The notes under the pieces were generated by a model. The model ran no database searches, was not told the origin of the DNA, and saw only the letters and a list, made by a program, of their open reading frames with translations. From the NCBI GenBank assembly GCA_036559125.1, contig DATBTT010000046.1:1-26664 (forward strand): a stretch of DNA of 26,664 bases, in the 5' to 3' direction. Shown here in pieces: positions 1 through 7,301 of the stretch (positions are counted from its first letter, which is position 1; every line of letters starts with the position of its first letter). The position numbers and the translations under genes are program-made. Source of the stretch: JALYTZ01 sp036559125. Lineage in GTDB: Bacteria > Vulcanimicrobiota > Vulcanimicrobiia > Vulcanimicrobiales > Vulcanimicrobiaceae.

Positions 1-105
1 TACAACGCGGGTCCCGGCGCGGTCGATCAATATCACGGCGTTCCGCCCTACGCCGAAACGCGCGCCTACGTTTCACGAGTGCTCGCCGCTTACCGCAACT
101 ACTAG
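1..105 (+). CDS. Lytic murein transglycosylase, C-terminal fragment
   Basis: Only the last 34 codons and the TAG stop are inside the window. The peptide begins YNAGPGAVDQYHGVPPYAET and continues with a short helix ending in YRNY. This matches the end of the SLT (soluble lytic transglycosylase, goose-lysozyme-like) domain, where the AYNAGPGAV and GVPPYxET motifs line the substrate groove and are followed by a YVxxVL helix. Members cleave the MurNAc-GlcNAc bond of peptidoglycan and leave a 1,6-anhydro end; they act in the periplasm. The catalytic Glu lies upstream of the window and cannot be checked. The gene ends 14 bases before the LptF/G start, so the two may be co-transcribed. Confidence 0.85.
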   Translation, partial: YNAGPGAVDQYHGVPPYAETRAYVSRVLAAYRNY

Positions 106-119
106 GCCCCCGCGACCGG

Positions 120-1274
120 ATGGCTTCGGTTCCCGGAGCGCGCTCCGCTCCGCTTCTCTCCCGTTTTTTCGTAAAACTCCCGATTCTCGACGCCTACGTG
201 CTGCGGGAATTCATCGGGCCATTCGTCTTTGCGTTCGGGGCATTCTTCCTGTTCTGGGCGTTCAATATTTTCTTTTTGGCGGCGCGGTATTTGATCGAAA
301 ATCACGCCCCGTTTTTTTTGGTCTTGCGTTTCGTCATCTTCCGCATCCCGCAATCGATTCCGATCGCGTTTCCCTTCGCGTCGCTGTTCGCGACGCTGTT
401 GGGCATGGGGCGGCTCATGGCCGACAACGAGATCACCGCGATTCGCACGGCCGGCGTTTCGCTGTGGCGATTATGTTTGACGCCGTTCATCTTCGGTATA
501 GCGGCGTTCGGGCTGTCGTATTTCGCCAACGAGTACATCGCCCCGAAATCGGTCGACCTTTCGACGCGTACGTTTTATCAAATCATCTACCACACCGCCG
601 CACTGCCCATCGAGCCGCAATTCTTCCGTAAGGACCCCGACACCAACGCCGTCTTCTTCGTGAGCCAGGTGCTCGCCGACGGCAAGACGATGGTCGGCGT
701 GCAGGTCTTCAAACCGGGACGCGACGGCTATTGGAACGAGACCATTCAAGCGAAGAACGCGCACGTCGAAGGCGCGACGCTGGTCATGACCGACGTTATC
801 GAGACGCGCTACAACCCCGCGGGATACATGACGTCGCAAAATCACGTCAAAGAGTTCTCCATCGGGCTGCCGCTCGCCGAAAGCGCCGAGCAGTTCATGA
901 GCAGCGTAAACAGCGACGCCTACACGATGAACAGCAAAGCGCTCAACCAACAGGTAAACGCCTTGAAAGCCCAGGGGGCCGGCGGCGAGGCGCTCGGTAA
1001 TCTGGAAGTAAGCCTCGCAAGCAAGAGCGCGTTTCCGTTCGCGTCATTCGTCGGCGTGATCATCGCGCTGCCGCTCGCGCTACGTTTCGGCAAGAAGGGC
1101 CGCACGACCGGAATCGCCGTCTCGATCCTCGCGTTCTTCGTATACTACTTGCTGTATCAAGCATTCTCGGTGCTCGGCACCACCGGACGCATCAATCCCT
1201 ACTTCGCGTCGTGGTTTCCGAACATTCTCTTTGGCGTCGCGGGCTTCACGATGCTTTGGTTCGAAGAACACTAA
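120..1274 (+). CDS. LptF/LptG family LPS export permease (YjgP/YjgQ)
   Basis: This 384-aa inner-membrane protein has the LptF/LptG layout: three N-terminal hydrophobic segments (about residues 31-56, 66-91 and 115-140), a soluble periplasmic beta-rich region (about 145-290) and three C-terminal segments (about 305-325, 329-352 and 358-382). The stretch with LLGMGRLMADNEITAIRTAG, near residues 88-110, is the characteristic family motif that contacts the LptB ATPase. In the Lpt machine LptF and LptG extract LPS from the inner membrane and pass it to LptC. Only one such permease is in the window, so its partner and LptB must lie elsewhere, or the protein works as a homodimer. The ATG at 120 has no strong ribosome-binding site, but the N-terminus places the first membrane helix as expected. 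lptD follows after 4 bases, which indicates an operon. Confidence 0.92.
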   Translation: MASVPGARSAPLLSRFFVKLPILDAYVLREFIGPFVFAFGAFFLFWAFNIFFLAARYLIENHAPFFLVLRFVIFRIPQSIPIAFPFASLFATLLGMGRLMADNEITAIRTAGVSLWRLCLTPFIFGIAAFGLSYFANEYIAPKSVDLSTRTFYQIIYHTAALPIEPQFFRKDPDTNAVFFVSQVLADGKTMVGVQVFKPGRDGYWNETIQAKNAHVEGATLVMTDVIETRYNPAGYMTSQNHVKEFSIGLPLAESAEQFMSSVNSDAYTMNSKALNQQVNALKAQGAGGEALGNLEVSLASKSAFPFASFVGVIIALPLALRFGKKGRTTGIAVSILAFFVYYLLYQAFSVLGTTGRINPYFASWFPNILFGVAGFTMLWFEEH

Positions 1275-1278
1275 CGAC

Positions 1279-3768
1279 GTGCATCGCCATTTCCACAAAT
1301 ACCGCTCGCTGTATGCGATCGCGTGCCTGCTCGCAATCATCTGCGGCTGCCTGCCGGCAATGCCGGTGGCAGCGGCCGACGGCGTTTCGTTCGACGACCT
1401 CCAATCGCAGCGCGCGCTCGCGTTATTGAACGGGCAGTCCTGCGCGGTGCGGCTCGCCGCGGCGCAAGCGGCGCCATCGGCGTCGCCCGAACCGTCGCAA
1501 TCGCCGCAGGCAATTGGAACCGCGACCGCCGCGCCGACGCAGCTGCCGCAGGCGCCGAGCGGTCCGCAAACGCTGTACGCGACGCCCTTCCCGACCTCCA
1601 CGCCAATCGGTCCCCCCGTGGTTCCCACGTCGACGCCGAACCCGAACGCGACGCAGGGGCCCGTGTTTTTGCAACGCGCGAGCGCGCCACCGTCGCTCGC
1701 GCCTGCCGGCCAAGGATCGCCGCAACCCTCGCCCACGCCCACCGGCGTGCCGACCTTGCAGCCCGGGTACATCGCCGTGCTCGCCGACAAGGTGATCGGT
1801 AACGGGAAACAGGGGCAGCCGGGCGACGCGATCGGCAACGTCCACATCTTTTATCAGAACGCGGAATTGGTCGGCGATCGCGCGCACTACGACGGGACGC
1901 GCACGATTACCGTTACCGGTAATCCGTACATCGTCAACAACGCGCAAAATTCGGTCTACTACGCGCAGACGATCACCTTCGACACGATCGATCAGAAGGC
2001 CGAGCTCATCAACGGACGCGGCGAGAGTTCGCAGGGCGTCGAAAAGGGCTTGGTCTACTTCAGTTCGCCGGACCTCAAGACCGAGTCCGACGGCATTTCG
2101 CACGGCGACAATCCGAGCGTAACGACGTGCGAGCGGCCGCGCTCGGGATATCACATAACGGGCCGCACCCTCGACGTGAAGCCGGGCGACCGCATCACCA
2201 TTACCAAGGCCGTGCTTTGGCTGGGAGCGGTCGCCGTATTCTATTTGCCCAAGGTCGTCATTCCGCTACGCAGCGTCGACGACGAACGGCAGAAGCCGCA
2301 ATTCTTTCCGGAGTTGGGGTACAACTCGTACGAAGGCTACTACATGAAAGCCCGGTTGAGCTTCGGGCACGACCAATATTATTACGGGTACTATCGCGTC
2401 GAGTATTTCAGCAAAGTCGGCTTGGGATTGGGCTATGTCGGCTTCCTTACGCGCAAAGACGGCCGCCGTCAAACCAGCATCGATTATTACGGCATTCACG
2501 ACCGGCGCAGCAGCAGTTCGAACTACAATCTCAATGCGCAGGACAGTGAGAAGTTTTCGAATACGCTGCTCGGCCAATTCGGGTTGACCTACAATAGCAA
2601 CTACGGTCCGCTCACGAACGTGCCGCCCAACACGGGCATTTCGGCAAACGTCTCGCACACGACCGCGCGGGACAGCCAAAACTACACGTTTTCGCGCTCG
2701 GCAGTCGGCTCGCAATCGAGCACCGACAACTTGGGATTCACCGACACCCGCACCTTGAGCACGACGCTGAACAATTCGCTCAACTATTCATTGACGCGCT
2801 CGCAGTCGGCTTACGGCGGTTTTGCGAGCGACAACTCGTCGAGTCATCTGGGCAATCTCACCCACTGGGCATCGCGTGGTGCGGACTACGAATTAACCTT
2901 CGATAAAACGTTTTCGGCGTCGCCGTTCGGCATCGAGAACAAATTGCCGGAGTTGCAGATACGCCCGAACAGCTTTTTTCAACACTTCGCTTTCCCGCTC
3001 TCGGCGCTCTTTACCGTGGGTCAATACAGCGAGCCGCAAAACGCTTTTTCGACGTCGCGCGCCGACTTGGGATTCGTGATGGGTCCGGCGCTCTATCATG
3101 CGTACAATAGCGATTTCTCCGCGTCGGTCAACGTCGATCAATACGCGTACGGTACCGGGGACCTGAAAGCGGCAATCCGCCAGCAAGCCACGCTCTCGAC
3201 CAATGCGGGAACGCACGTCGTGAATTCGCTGAGTTACACCGAGGCCAACTACAACGGTCCGCCGTTCGTGCCGTTTCAGAGCCTCGACCAACAGCCTTCT
3301 ACCAATTACCACACGGCGCAAGACGTGATGCGCCTGTTCAACGCCGATTTTTACGACCTCTCGCTAGGGTTCTCGACCAATTTCAACATGATGGCGCAAC
3401 CCGTCACCTATCAGTTGACGACTCGGCCGTCGCAGCGGTCGTACGTGACGCTCGGCGGCGCCTTTTCGCCGGGCCCCGGGAATGGCTTCTACCAAACCAG
3501 CGTCCAATTTTCGACTCCGTTCGGGCGCGGTGCGTCGCTGCAGTTCGTCGGCGACGTCAATTGGAAAGAACGCGGTAAGATCGAAAACAAGCAGTTGTAC
3601 TACAGCCGCATCATCGGCGATTGCTACCAGATCTTGTTGAGTTACAATCAGCCGCTCAAACAGATCAATTTCAGCGTGAACATTTTGGCGTTTCCTTCGC
3701 ATAGCGCGAACTTTGGGATATCGACGCAGGGTGGACCGTTGTTTCAGAACGGGTTGAATAACTTCTAG
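1279..3768 (+). CDS. lptD: LPS-assembly outer membrane protein LptD
   Basis: This is the outer-membrane translocon that inserts LPS into the outer leaflet. With the GTG start at 1279 the product is 829 aa. It has a clear signal peptide (hydrophobic core near residues 12-28, AAA-D cleavage near 33), a Pro/Ser/Thr-rich linker (about 67-160), an OstA/LptA-like beta-jellyroll domain (about 162-285) and a long beta-barrel of repeated aromatic strands to the end. The stretch TTCERPRSGYHITGR, followed by FYLPKVVIPL, matches the domain-to-barrel junction of LptD. Cys284 and Cys782 sit where E. coli LptD forms an inter-domain disulphide, so the bond appears retained; a further Cys lies at 55. An upstream ATG at 1231 would overlap lptF/G by 44 bases and put 16 charged residues before the signal peptide, so 1279 is preferred. 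The Pro-rich linker is unusual for LptD. Confidence 0.88.
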   Translation: MHRHFHKYRSLYAIACLLAIICGCLPAMPVAAADGVSFDDLQSQRALALLNGQSCAVRLAAAQAAPSASPEPSQSPQAIGTATAAPTQLPQAPSGPQTLYATPFPTSTPIGPPVVPTSTPNPNATQGPVFLQRASAPPSLAPAGQGSPQPSPTPTGVPTLQPGYIAVLADKVIGNGKQGQPGDAIGNVHIFYQNAELVGDRAHYDGTRTITVTGNPYIVNNAQNSVYYAQTITFDTIDQKAELINGRGESSQGVEKGLVYFSSPDLKTESDGISHGDNPSVTTCERPRSGYHITGRTLDVKPGDRITITKAVLWLGAVAVFYLPKVVIPLRSVDDERQKPQFFPELGYNSYEGYYMKARLSFGHDQYYYGYYRVEYFSKVGLGLGYVGFLTRKDGRRQTSIDYYGIHDRRSSSSNYNLNAQDSEKFSNTLLGQFGLTYNSNYGPLTNVPPNTGISANVSHTTARDSQNYTFSRSAVGSQSSTDNLGFTDTRTLSTTLNNSLNYSLTRSQSAYGGFASDNSSSHLGNLTHWASRGADYELTFDKTFSASPFGIENKLPELQIRPNSFFQHFAFPLSALFTVGQYSEPQNAFSTSRADLGFVMGPALYHAYNSDFSASVNVDQYAYGTGDLKAAIRQQATLSTNAGTHVVNSLSYTEANYNGPPFVPFQSLDQQPSTNYHTAQDVMRLFNADFYDLSLGFSTNFNMMAQPVTYQLTTRPSQRSYVTLGGAFSPGPGNGFYQTSVQFSTPFGRGASLQFVGDVNWKERGKIENKQLYYSRIIGDCYQILLSYNQPLKQINFSVNILAFPSHSANFGISTQGGPLFQNGLNNF

Positions 3769-3787
3769 GATTTAGTGGGGGCTTTCC

Positions 3788-3802
3788 CCGTCAGGGTGAC
3801 GG
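3788..3802. terminator. Short hairpin between convergent lptD and Met-rich gene
   Basis: CCGTCA (3788-3793) pairs with TGACGG (3797-3802) around a GGG loop, inside the 43-base gap between two convergent genes. A second weak pairing, GGGG-cttt-CCCC, overlaps its left side. There is no T-tract on either strand, so intrinsic termination is uncertain. The position fits a shared transcript-end structure. Confidence 0.35.
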
Positions 3803-3811
3803 CCGGGCCGA

Positions 3812-4111
3812 TTACATGCCCGGGCTCATCTTTTTCGCGCCCATTGCCTTGGCTTTGGACGTGCACATAAGCTTGACGTGATTTTTCATGAACATCACAT
3901 GCATTTTCGAATTTGACATGCCGGCCATTTTCGTTTTCATTTGCGCGTGGGTCATGTACATCTTGCTCATCATGTTCACACCGACCACGGGGTCGCTGCT
4001 GGAGCATTTGGGCATCACCATGCCGCTATGCATGGTGTGCGCAGCCGAGGCTGATTGACTGCCGGCCGCGAGTAAGGCAACCGCGAGAGCGGAAAATAAG
4101 AAAGTTTTCAT
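3812..4111 (-). CDS. Small Met-rich exported protein
   Basis: The product is 99 aa, starting at the ATG at 4111, which is preceded by a good GAGGAG ribosome-binding site. Longer readings with an Arg-rich N-terminus have no such signal and would hide the signal peptide. Residues 1-24 are a Sec signal peptide (MKTFLFSALAVALLAAG, then SASA). The mature part is about one-fifth methionine, with pairs such as HTMHSGMVM, NMMSKMYM and MHVMFM, many Lys, some His and two Cys. Met- and His-rich exported peptides commonly bind Cu(I) or Ag(I), as in CusF, PcoE or the Met-rich loops of CopA-type oxidases. No named family is recognised here. It lies 74 bases downstream of the metallothionein gene on the same strand, which supports a metal-related role by context. 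Cofactor identity is inference. Confidence 0.75.
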   Translation of the reverse strand: MKTFLFSALAVALLAAGSQSASAAHTMHSGMVMPKCSSSDPVVGVNMMSKMYMTHAQMKTKMAGMSNSKMHVMFMKNHVKLMCTSKAKAMGAKKMSPGM

Positions 4112-4185
4112 ACGACTCCTCGTAGTACAAAAGTACGTGTTCTGTTGATACGCCCGCGTCCACCGCTTGGATGACCTGCGCGCAG

Positions 4186-4347
4186 TCAAGGGGTGTCGCA
4201 GGGCGGGTGGCCGCATTGGCAGGTTTCGGATTCGATGCCGTTTTCTACGGCGTCGCGGCATGCGTCGCTGCAGTACTTTTCACTTTCCACTTCGGCGGTG
4301 AGCACGCAGTTGCAGAGGTCGTGGGCGCATTGTATGGTCTCGAACAT
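4186..4347 (-). CDS. Bacterial metallothionein-like protein
   Basis: This 53-aa gene begins at the ATG at 4347 and ends in TGA at 4186. The product has 8 Cys (7, 12, 14, 26, 30, 43, 45, 50) and His at 9 and 47. It follows the cyanobacterial/pseudomonad metallothionein (SmtA/BmtA, PF02069-type) pattern: an N-terminal CAHDLCNCV block, a central YCSDACRDA block and a C-terminal CQCGHPPC block. SmtA carries the same order (CxxCxCxV, YYCSEAC, CGHxxC). Such proteins hold a Zn or Cd cluster in the cytoplasm. There is no signal peptide. AAGG lies about 6 bases before the start. The gene starts 29 bases after the upstream lipoprotein stop and precedes the Met-rich exported protein, so all three may be co-transcribed. 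Family assignment rests on motif spacing seen by eye; the metal is not determined. Confidence 0.85.
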   Translation of the reverse strand: MFETIQCAHDLCNCVLTAEVESEKYCSDACRDAVENGIESETCQCGHPPCDTP

Positions 4348-4364
4348 GCGGGCCTTATACCCGC
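4348..4364 (-). promoter_or_regulatory. Hairpin around the metallothionein ribosome-binding site
   Basis: GCGGG (4360-4364 read on the minus strand) can pair with CCCGC (4348-4352), with the loop TATAAGG carrying the AAGG ribosome-binding site directly ahead of the ATG at 4347. Such a structure could limit translation until opened. It is only 5 bp, so function is a guess. Confidence 0.3.
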
Positions 4365-4366
4365 GC

Positions 4367-4379
4367 TAGCACCCTGCTA
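4367..4379. promoter_or_regulatory. Perfect palindrome upstream of metallothionein
   Basis: TAGCA-CCC-TGCTA is an uninterrupted 5+5 inverted repeat, placed 20-32 bases upstream of the metallothionein start and overlapping the stop codon of the preceding lipoprotein gene. It could be an operator for a metal-sensing repressor or merely a weak transcript-end hairpin. No matching regulator gene is in the window. Confidence 0.3.
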
Positions 4380-5192
4380 AGGGCTATTGGCGACTTCGCC
4401 GCCGGTGATTTGGGCGCTAGGGTCGGTGGCTTGCGTCGAGCCGGGGGCCACGGTGTATTGGTTGTCGTTGGACGCGGAGGTGTTTACCGTAAATTGGAAC
4501 GTCGTATCGGTCAGACCGCCCACGCCGGGCGCGTCTTGCGGATTGGTGGCGGCGTCGGTGCTCCACCAGTTGACGTACCAAATCGCTTGAGGAGCCGTGG
4601 TCGGCGGGGCGTTGGTCGACGCGGTGGGGCTGGGCGACGGCAATGCGCTACCGGTTGACGTGGCAGTGGGGACCGGTGAAGGCGACGGCGAGCCCGACGG
4701 GGAGCCGGAAGGCGACGGGGGCGGCGTGGACCCGTAACCATATAAAATCGTGCGATCGAACGTAAGCGAGAACTCCGTGTTGAGGCCGTTGCTGTTGGGG
4801 TCCAGAATCAATTGATTGGCGATACCCGAGAGTTGGAGCAGCGTGCCTTGCTGGATTCCGCCAAGTCCCGGTTGACGAAATACTTGGTACGCTTGCGCTT
4901 GGGCCGCGCCCCCGTTTCCTCCCACGACGATCTCGAACGAAAGGTCCCGATAATTGGCTTGTGCGTTCGCATAAACCAGATAAGGTTCTCCGCCCGTTCC
5001 GCTCGTATTAAAGGCAATGATGTAGCGGTGTCCGGTGAAGTCGAGCTGCTGCTTGGTTCTAAATCGTATCTGCACGGTTCCGGGGAGCAATCCCGAACCG
5101 TTGACCCCTTGACGATCGGGAGTGACTTGACGACCGCAAGCAACCAGCGTGAACGCAGTAGCACAGAGCAGCCAGAGTAATTTGCGTAACAT
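4377..5192 (-). CDS. Exported lipoprotein with Pro/Ser-rich linker
   Basis: The ATG at 5192, with GAGGTG ahead of it, gives a 271-aa product. It opens with a lipoprotein signal peptide MLRKLLWLLCATAFTLVACG whose lipobox is LVAC, Cys19 being the lipidated residue. Residues about 35-155 form a beta-rich region that includes TVQIRFRTKQQLDFTGHRYI and FEIVVGGNG. A low-complexity Pro/Ser/Thr linker (about 156-200) follows, then a C-terminal segment with a Trp-rich WYVNWWSTD. No known domain is recognised. The protein should be anchored in the outer or inner membrane after processing by Lgt, Lsp and Lnt; Lnt is encoded divergently next door. Its 5' end overlaps the Lnt reading frame by 44 bases. The metallothionein gene lies immediately downstream. 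A longer start at 5273 is rejected because it buries the signal peptide. Confidence 0.8.
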   Translation of the reverse strand: MLRKLLWLLCATAFTLVACGRQVTPDRQGVNGSGLLPGTVQIRFRTKQQLDFTGHRYIIAFNTSGTGGEPYLVYANAQANYRDLSFEIVVGGNGGAAQAQAYQVFRQPGLGGIQQGTLLQLSGIANQLILDPNSNGLNTEFSLTFDRTILYGYGSTPPPSPSGSPSGSPSPSPVPTATSTGSALPSPSPTASTNAPPTTAPQAIWYVNWWSTDAATNPQDAPGVGGLTDTTFQFTVNTSASNDNQYTVAPGSTQATDPSAQITGGEVANSP

Positions 5193-6693
5193 CGTCACCT
5201 CGGAGCGCGCGGTCGATTTCGGCGTTGCCGCCCTCAGTGCGATCGCGCTTGCGCTTGCGTTTCCGAAAGCCAATCAAGCGTGGCTTGCGCCGTTCGGAGC
5301 GGCGGGCCTGTTCTGGGTTTGGCAGCGCGTTTCCTGGAAACGCGCGTTCTGGATCGGTTGGTTTGCCGGGGCCATTTTTATGGCGATCACGTTTTCGTGG
5401 ATCACAAATACGATCGGCAGCGACTTGGGCGCGCTGTCTTTTGCGGTCCAGGCATTCGCGGCGCTGCTCGAAGGCTTTTTTATCGGCTTGGCCGGTGCGG
5501 CGGCGGCCGTAGCATACCGGTACGCACATCCGTCGTTCGCTCCACTTGCCGCGGCGTGTGCGTTCGCGGTCTTCGAATGGCTGCGTTCGGTCGGCGAGAT
5601 CGGCGTTCCGTTCGAGCAGCTCGGATACACGCAGGCCGATACCCCGTTCGGCGTCTTCGCCGCGTACGTCGGCACGTTCGGCGTAACGTTCGTCTTGTGC
5701 GTTTTCGGCGCATATCTCGCAAGCGCGTTCGCGTTCGGGCGCCATCGCGACTTCATCGTCGCGACTTTCATCGTGCTCGCCGCCTGGGGCACGTGTTGGA
5801 CGCTCTGGCCCGCGCGCCACGCGCCGCCCCCGACGGTCCGTGTCGCAGCGATTCAGGGCAACATCGCGCAGACGATCAAACGCCAAAGCGGATCGACTCC
5901 GCTTGCGGTCGATCGCTACGTCGGCTTGACCCGGCAAGTGCGTGCTTTCAGGCCCGCGCTCGTGTTGTGGCCCGAAACCGTCATCACCGACTACCTCGAT
6001 AGGAATGCGAACTTAACGGCCACCTTCGGTTCGCTCGCGCGAAGTCTTCATGCCACGCTGGTCGTTGGATCCTGGGACGCGCACGATCGCCGTGCGTACA
6101 ATGCGCTTTACGTTTTTGGGACCGGAGGCAAGCTTGCAGGCATCTACGACAAGCGACAACTGGTGCCGTTCGCGGAGTCGTTTCCGGCGCGCGAGTTGCT
6201 TGGATGGCTACCCGATTCATCGCTTATCGGCGGTTGGTCCAACGGTCACGCCGACGCGGTATTTCCGGGTCCGCTCGCGTTTGCTCCGCTGATCTGTTGG
6301 GAATCTGCGTTTGCCGATTTGGCGCACGCGCAGGTCCGCAACGGAGCGCAGCTTCTCTTGATCGCTACCGACGACGCGTGGTTCGGAGAGACGGCCGGGC
6401 CGTATCAGCACGCGCAGATCGCGCAGTTGCGCGCGATCGAGAACGGCATGTGGGTGCTGCGCGCGGCGGCCACCGGCATCAGCGGCATCATCGCGCCGAC
6501 GGGCCGATACACGCAACGCACCGTGCTCGACCGGCAAGCCGTCGTTCTCGGTGTGGTCGGGAAGCCCGCAGGTTCGGTGTTCGCGCATATCGGGCCCACG
6601 CCGGTCGTCGCGGGTTTGTTCGCGCTGTACGTTGTGGTTCTCGTGGGTGGGCTCGTTCTTCGACAGGCTCAGAATGACGGGGGAGGGGCTTGA
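5149..6693 (+). CDS. lnt: Apolipoprotein N-acyltransferase
   Basis: This 514-aa protein transfers the third acyl chain from phospholipid to the N-terminal Cys of lipoproteins in the inner membrane. Residues about 25-220 hold the multi-helix N-terminal membrane part (with FPKANQAWLAPFG and FEWLRSVGEIGVPFEQLGY), and about 228-470 hold the nitrilase-like domain. The catalytic triad is visible: Glu276 in LWPETVI, Lys335 in YDKRQLVPFAE and Cys383 in LICWESAF. A final helix (about 482-504) is followed by a tail encoded by a repeat sequence. The start is uncertain: GTG at 5149 or TTG at 5182, neither with a strong ribosome-binding site, and both lie inside the divergent lipoprotein gene. The stop overlaps the lptC start (ATGA), so the two are translationally coupled. 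Confidence 0.93.
   Translation: MNAVAQSSQSNLRNIVTSERAVDFGVAALSAIALALAFPKANQAWLAPFGAAGLFWVWQRVSWKRAFWIGWFAGAIFMAITFSWITNTIGSDLGALSFAVQAFAALLEGFFIGLAGAAAAVAYRYAHPSFAPLAAACAFAVFEWLRSVGEIGVPFEQLGYTQADTPFGVFAAYVGTFGVTFVLCVFGAYLASAFAFGRHRDFIVATFIVLAAWGTCWTLWPARHAPPPTVRVAAIQGNIAQTIKRQSGSTPLAVDRYVGLTRQVRAFRPALVLWPETVITDYLDRNANLTATFGSLARSLHATLVVGSWDAHDRRAYNALYVFGTGGKLAGIYDKRQLVPFAESFPARELLGWLPDSSLIGGWSNGHADAVFPGPLAFAPLICWESAFADLAHAQVRNGAQLLLIATDDAWFGETAGPYQHAQIAQLRAIENGMWVLRAAATGISGIIAPTGRYTQRTVLDRQAVVLGVVGKPAGSVFAHIGPTPVVAGLFALYVVVLVGGLVLRQAQNDGGGA
6658..6681. repeat. Dispersed-repeat arm inside the lnt 3' end
   Basis: CTTCGACAGGCTCAGAATGA followed by CGGG matches the right arm of the inverted repeat at 25245-25269 except for one base (A for G in TCAG-A-ATGAC). 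Here it is read as the last codons of lnt and encodes the RQAQNDGG tail. The copy lies just before the ribosome-binding site of lptC. Confidence 0.75.
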
Positions 6694-7250
6694 TGCGTAG
6701 GATTTCTTGGAAGGCTATTGGGGGAGCGGCTGTCGTTGCGTTTCTGGTTTTCGTGGGCGCGCAAGTGTATCTTGCGGGACGCGAAAACGTTCCGCTTCCC
6801 GGGTCGCAACCCGTTACGTTGCGCGGCGGCCACGTCAACGGCAATAGAATCAGCTCGAAATCGTGGAGCTTCGACTACGTGCGCGCGCAAACAACGCCGG
6901 ACGGCTCGATTGCGACGGTCGACGGCGTGCGTCACGGAGTGCTCTACAAGAACGGCAAACCATATCTGCGCGTGTCTGCGCAACACGTGCAGATCAACAC
7001 GTCGACGTTGGATTTCACGGCAACCGGAGACGTGCATGTCGAGCAGATCAATCCCAAGGATCGCGAATCGCGTTCCTTCGACACCGATTTGGTGCAGTGG
7101 ACCAACGTGACGAAAATGTTGTTGCTACCGCATCCCAGCATCGTGCGATCGGCCGACCAGCTGTTGCACGTGCGTACGATTACCGTCGATTTCGTCAAAG
7201 GTCAAATTCGCTTCGGAAAAATCAACGGCGGCTTTCACATTCCGGCATAA
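6693..7250 (+). CDS. lptC: LptC-like LPS export protein
   Basis: The ATG at 6693 overlaps the lnt stop as ATGA and follows a GGGAGGGG ribosome-binding site; the product is 185 aa. A single N-terminal membrane helix (about residues 9-27, AIGGAAVVAFLVFVGAQVYL) anchors a periplasmic beta-strand region (about 40-180) with the OstA/LptC layout: short strands such as VTLRGGHVNGNRI, VDGVRHGVLYKNGKPYLRV and LDFTATGDVHVEQ, and the ITVDFVKGQIRF strand near the end. LptC takes LPS from LptF/G and hands it to the LptA bridge. Length and layout fit the family; E. coli LptC is 191 aa. Proximity to lptF/G and lptD supports the call. Sequence similarity in this family is low, so an LptA-like role is a lesser alternative, but the membrane anchor favours LptC. 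Confidence 0.75.
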   Translation: MRRISWKAIGGAAVVAFLVFVGAQVYLAGRENVPLPGSQPVTLRGGHVNGNRISSKSWSFDYVRAQTTPDGSIATVDGVRHGVLYKNGKPYLRVSAQHVQINTSTLDFTATGDVHVEQINPKDRESRSFDTDLVQWTNVTKMLLLPHPSIVRSADQLLHVRTITVDFVKGQIRFGKINGGFHIPA

Positions 7251-7301
7251 GAATTCGGCGCTGCCTGTAGGACCGGCGCGGACCGGCCGATACCTCTATT
7301 C

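Noticed and set aside
1080..1847. A 255-codon minus-strand frame over the lptF/G-lptD junction
   Set aside because: It is Gly/Cys-rich antisense of the Pro/Ala-rich linker and has no ribosome-binding site or recognisable domain.
3780..3806. A possible fragment of the 25188-25266 repeat (CCCGTCA...GGGTGAC)
   Set aside because: Only the outer tips match; the diagnostic GAGCCTGTCGAAGG core is missing, so it was kept only as a short hairpin.
4171..4380. A 69-codon plus-strand frame across the metallothionein gene
   Set aside because: It has a hydrophobic shadow composition and overlaps the Cys-patterned minus-strand gene, which has motif support and a plausible start.
5059..5937. A 292-codon minus-strand frame inside lnt
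   Set aside because: Its Arg/Asp/Glu-rich composition is the antisense shadow of a GC-rich coding region; lnt on the plus strand has clear catalytic motifs.
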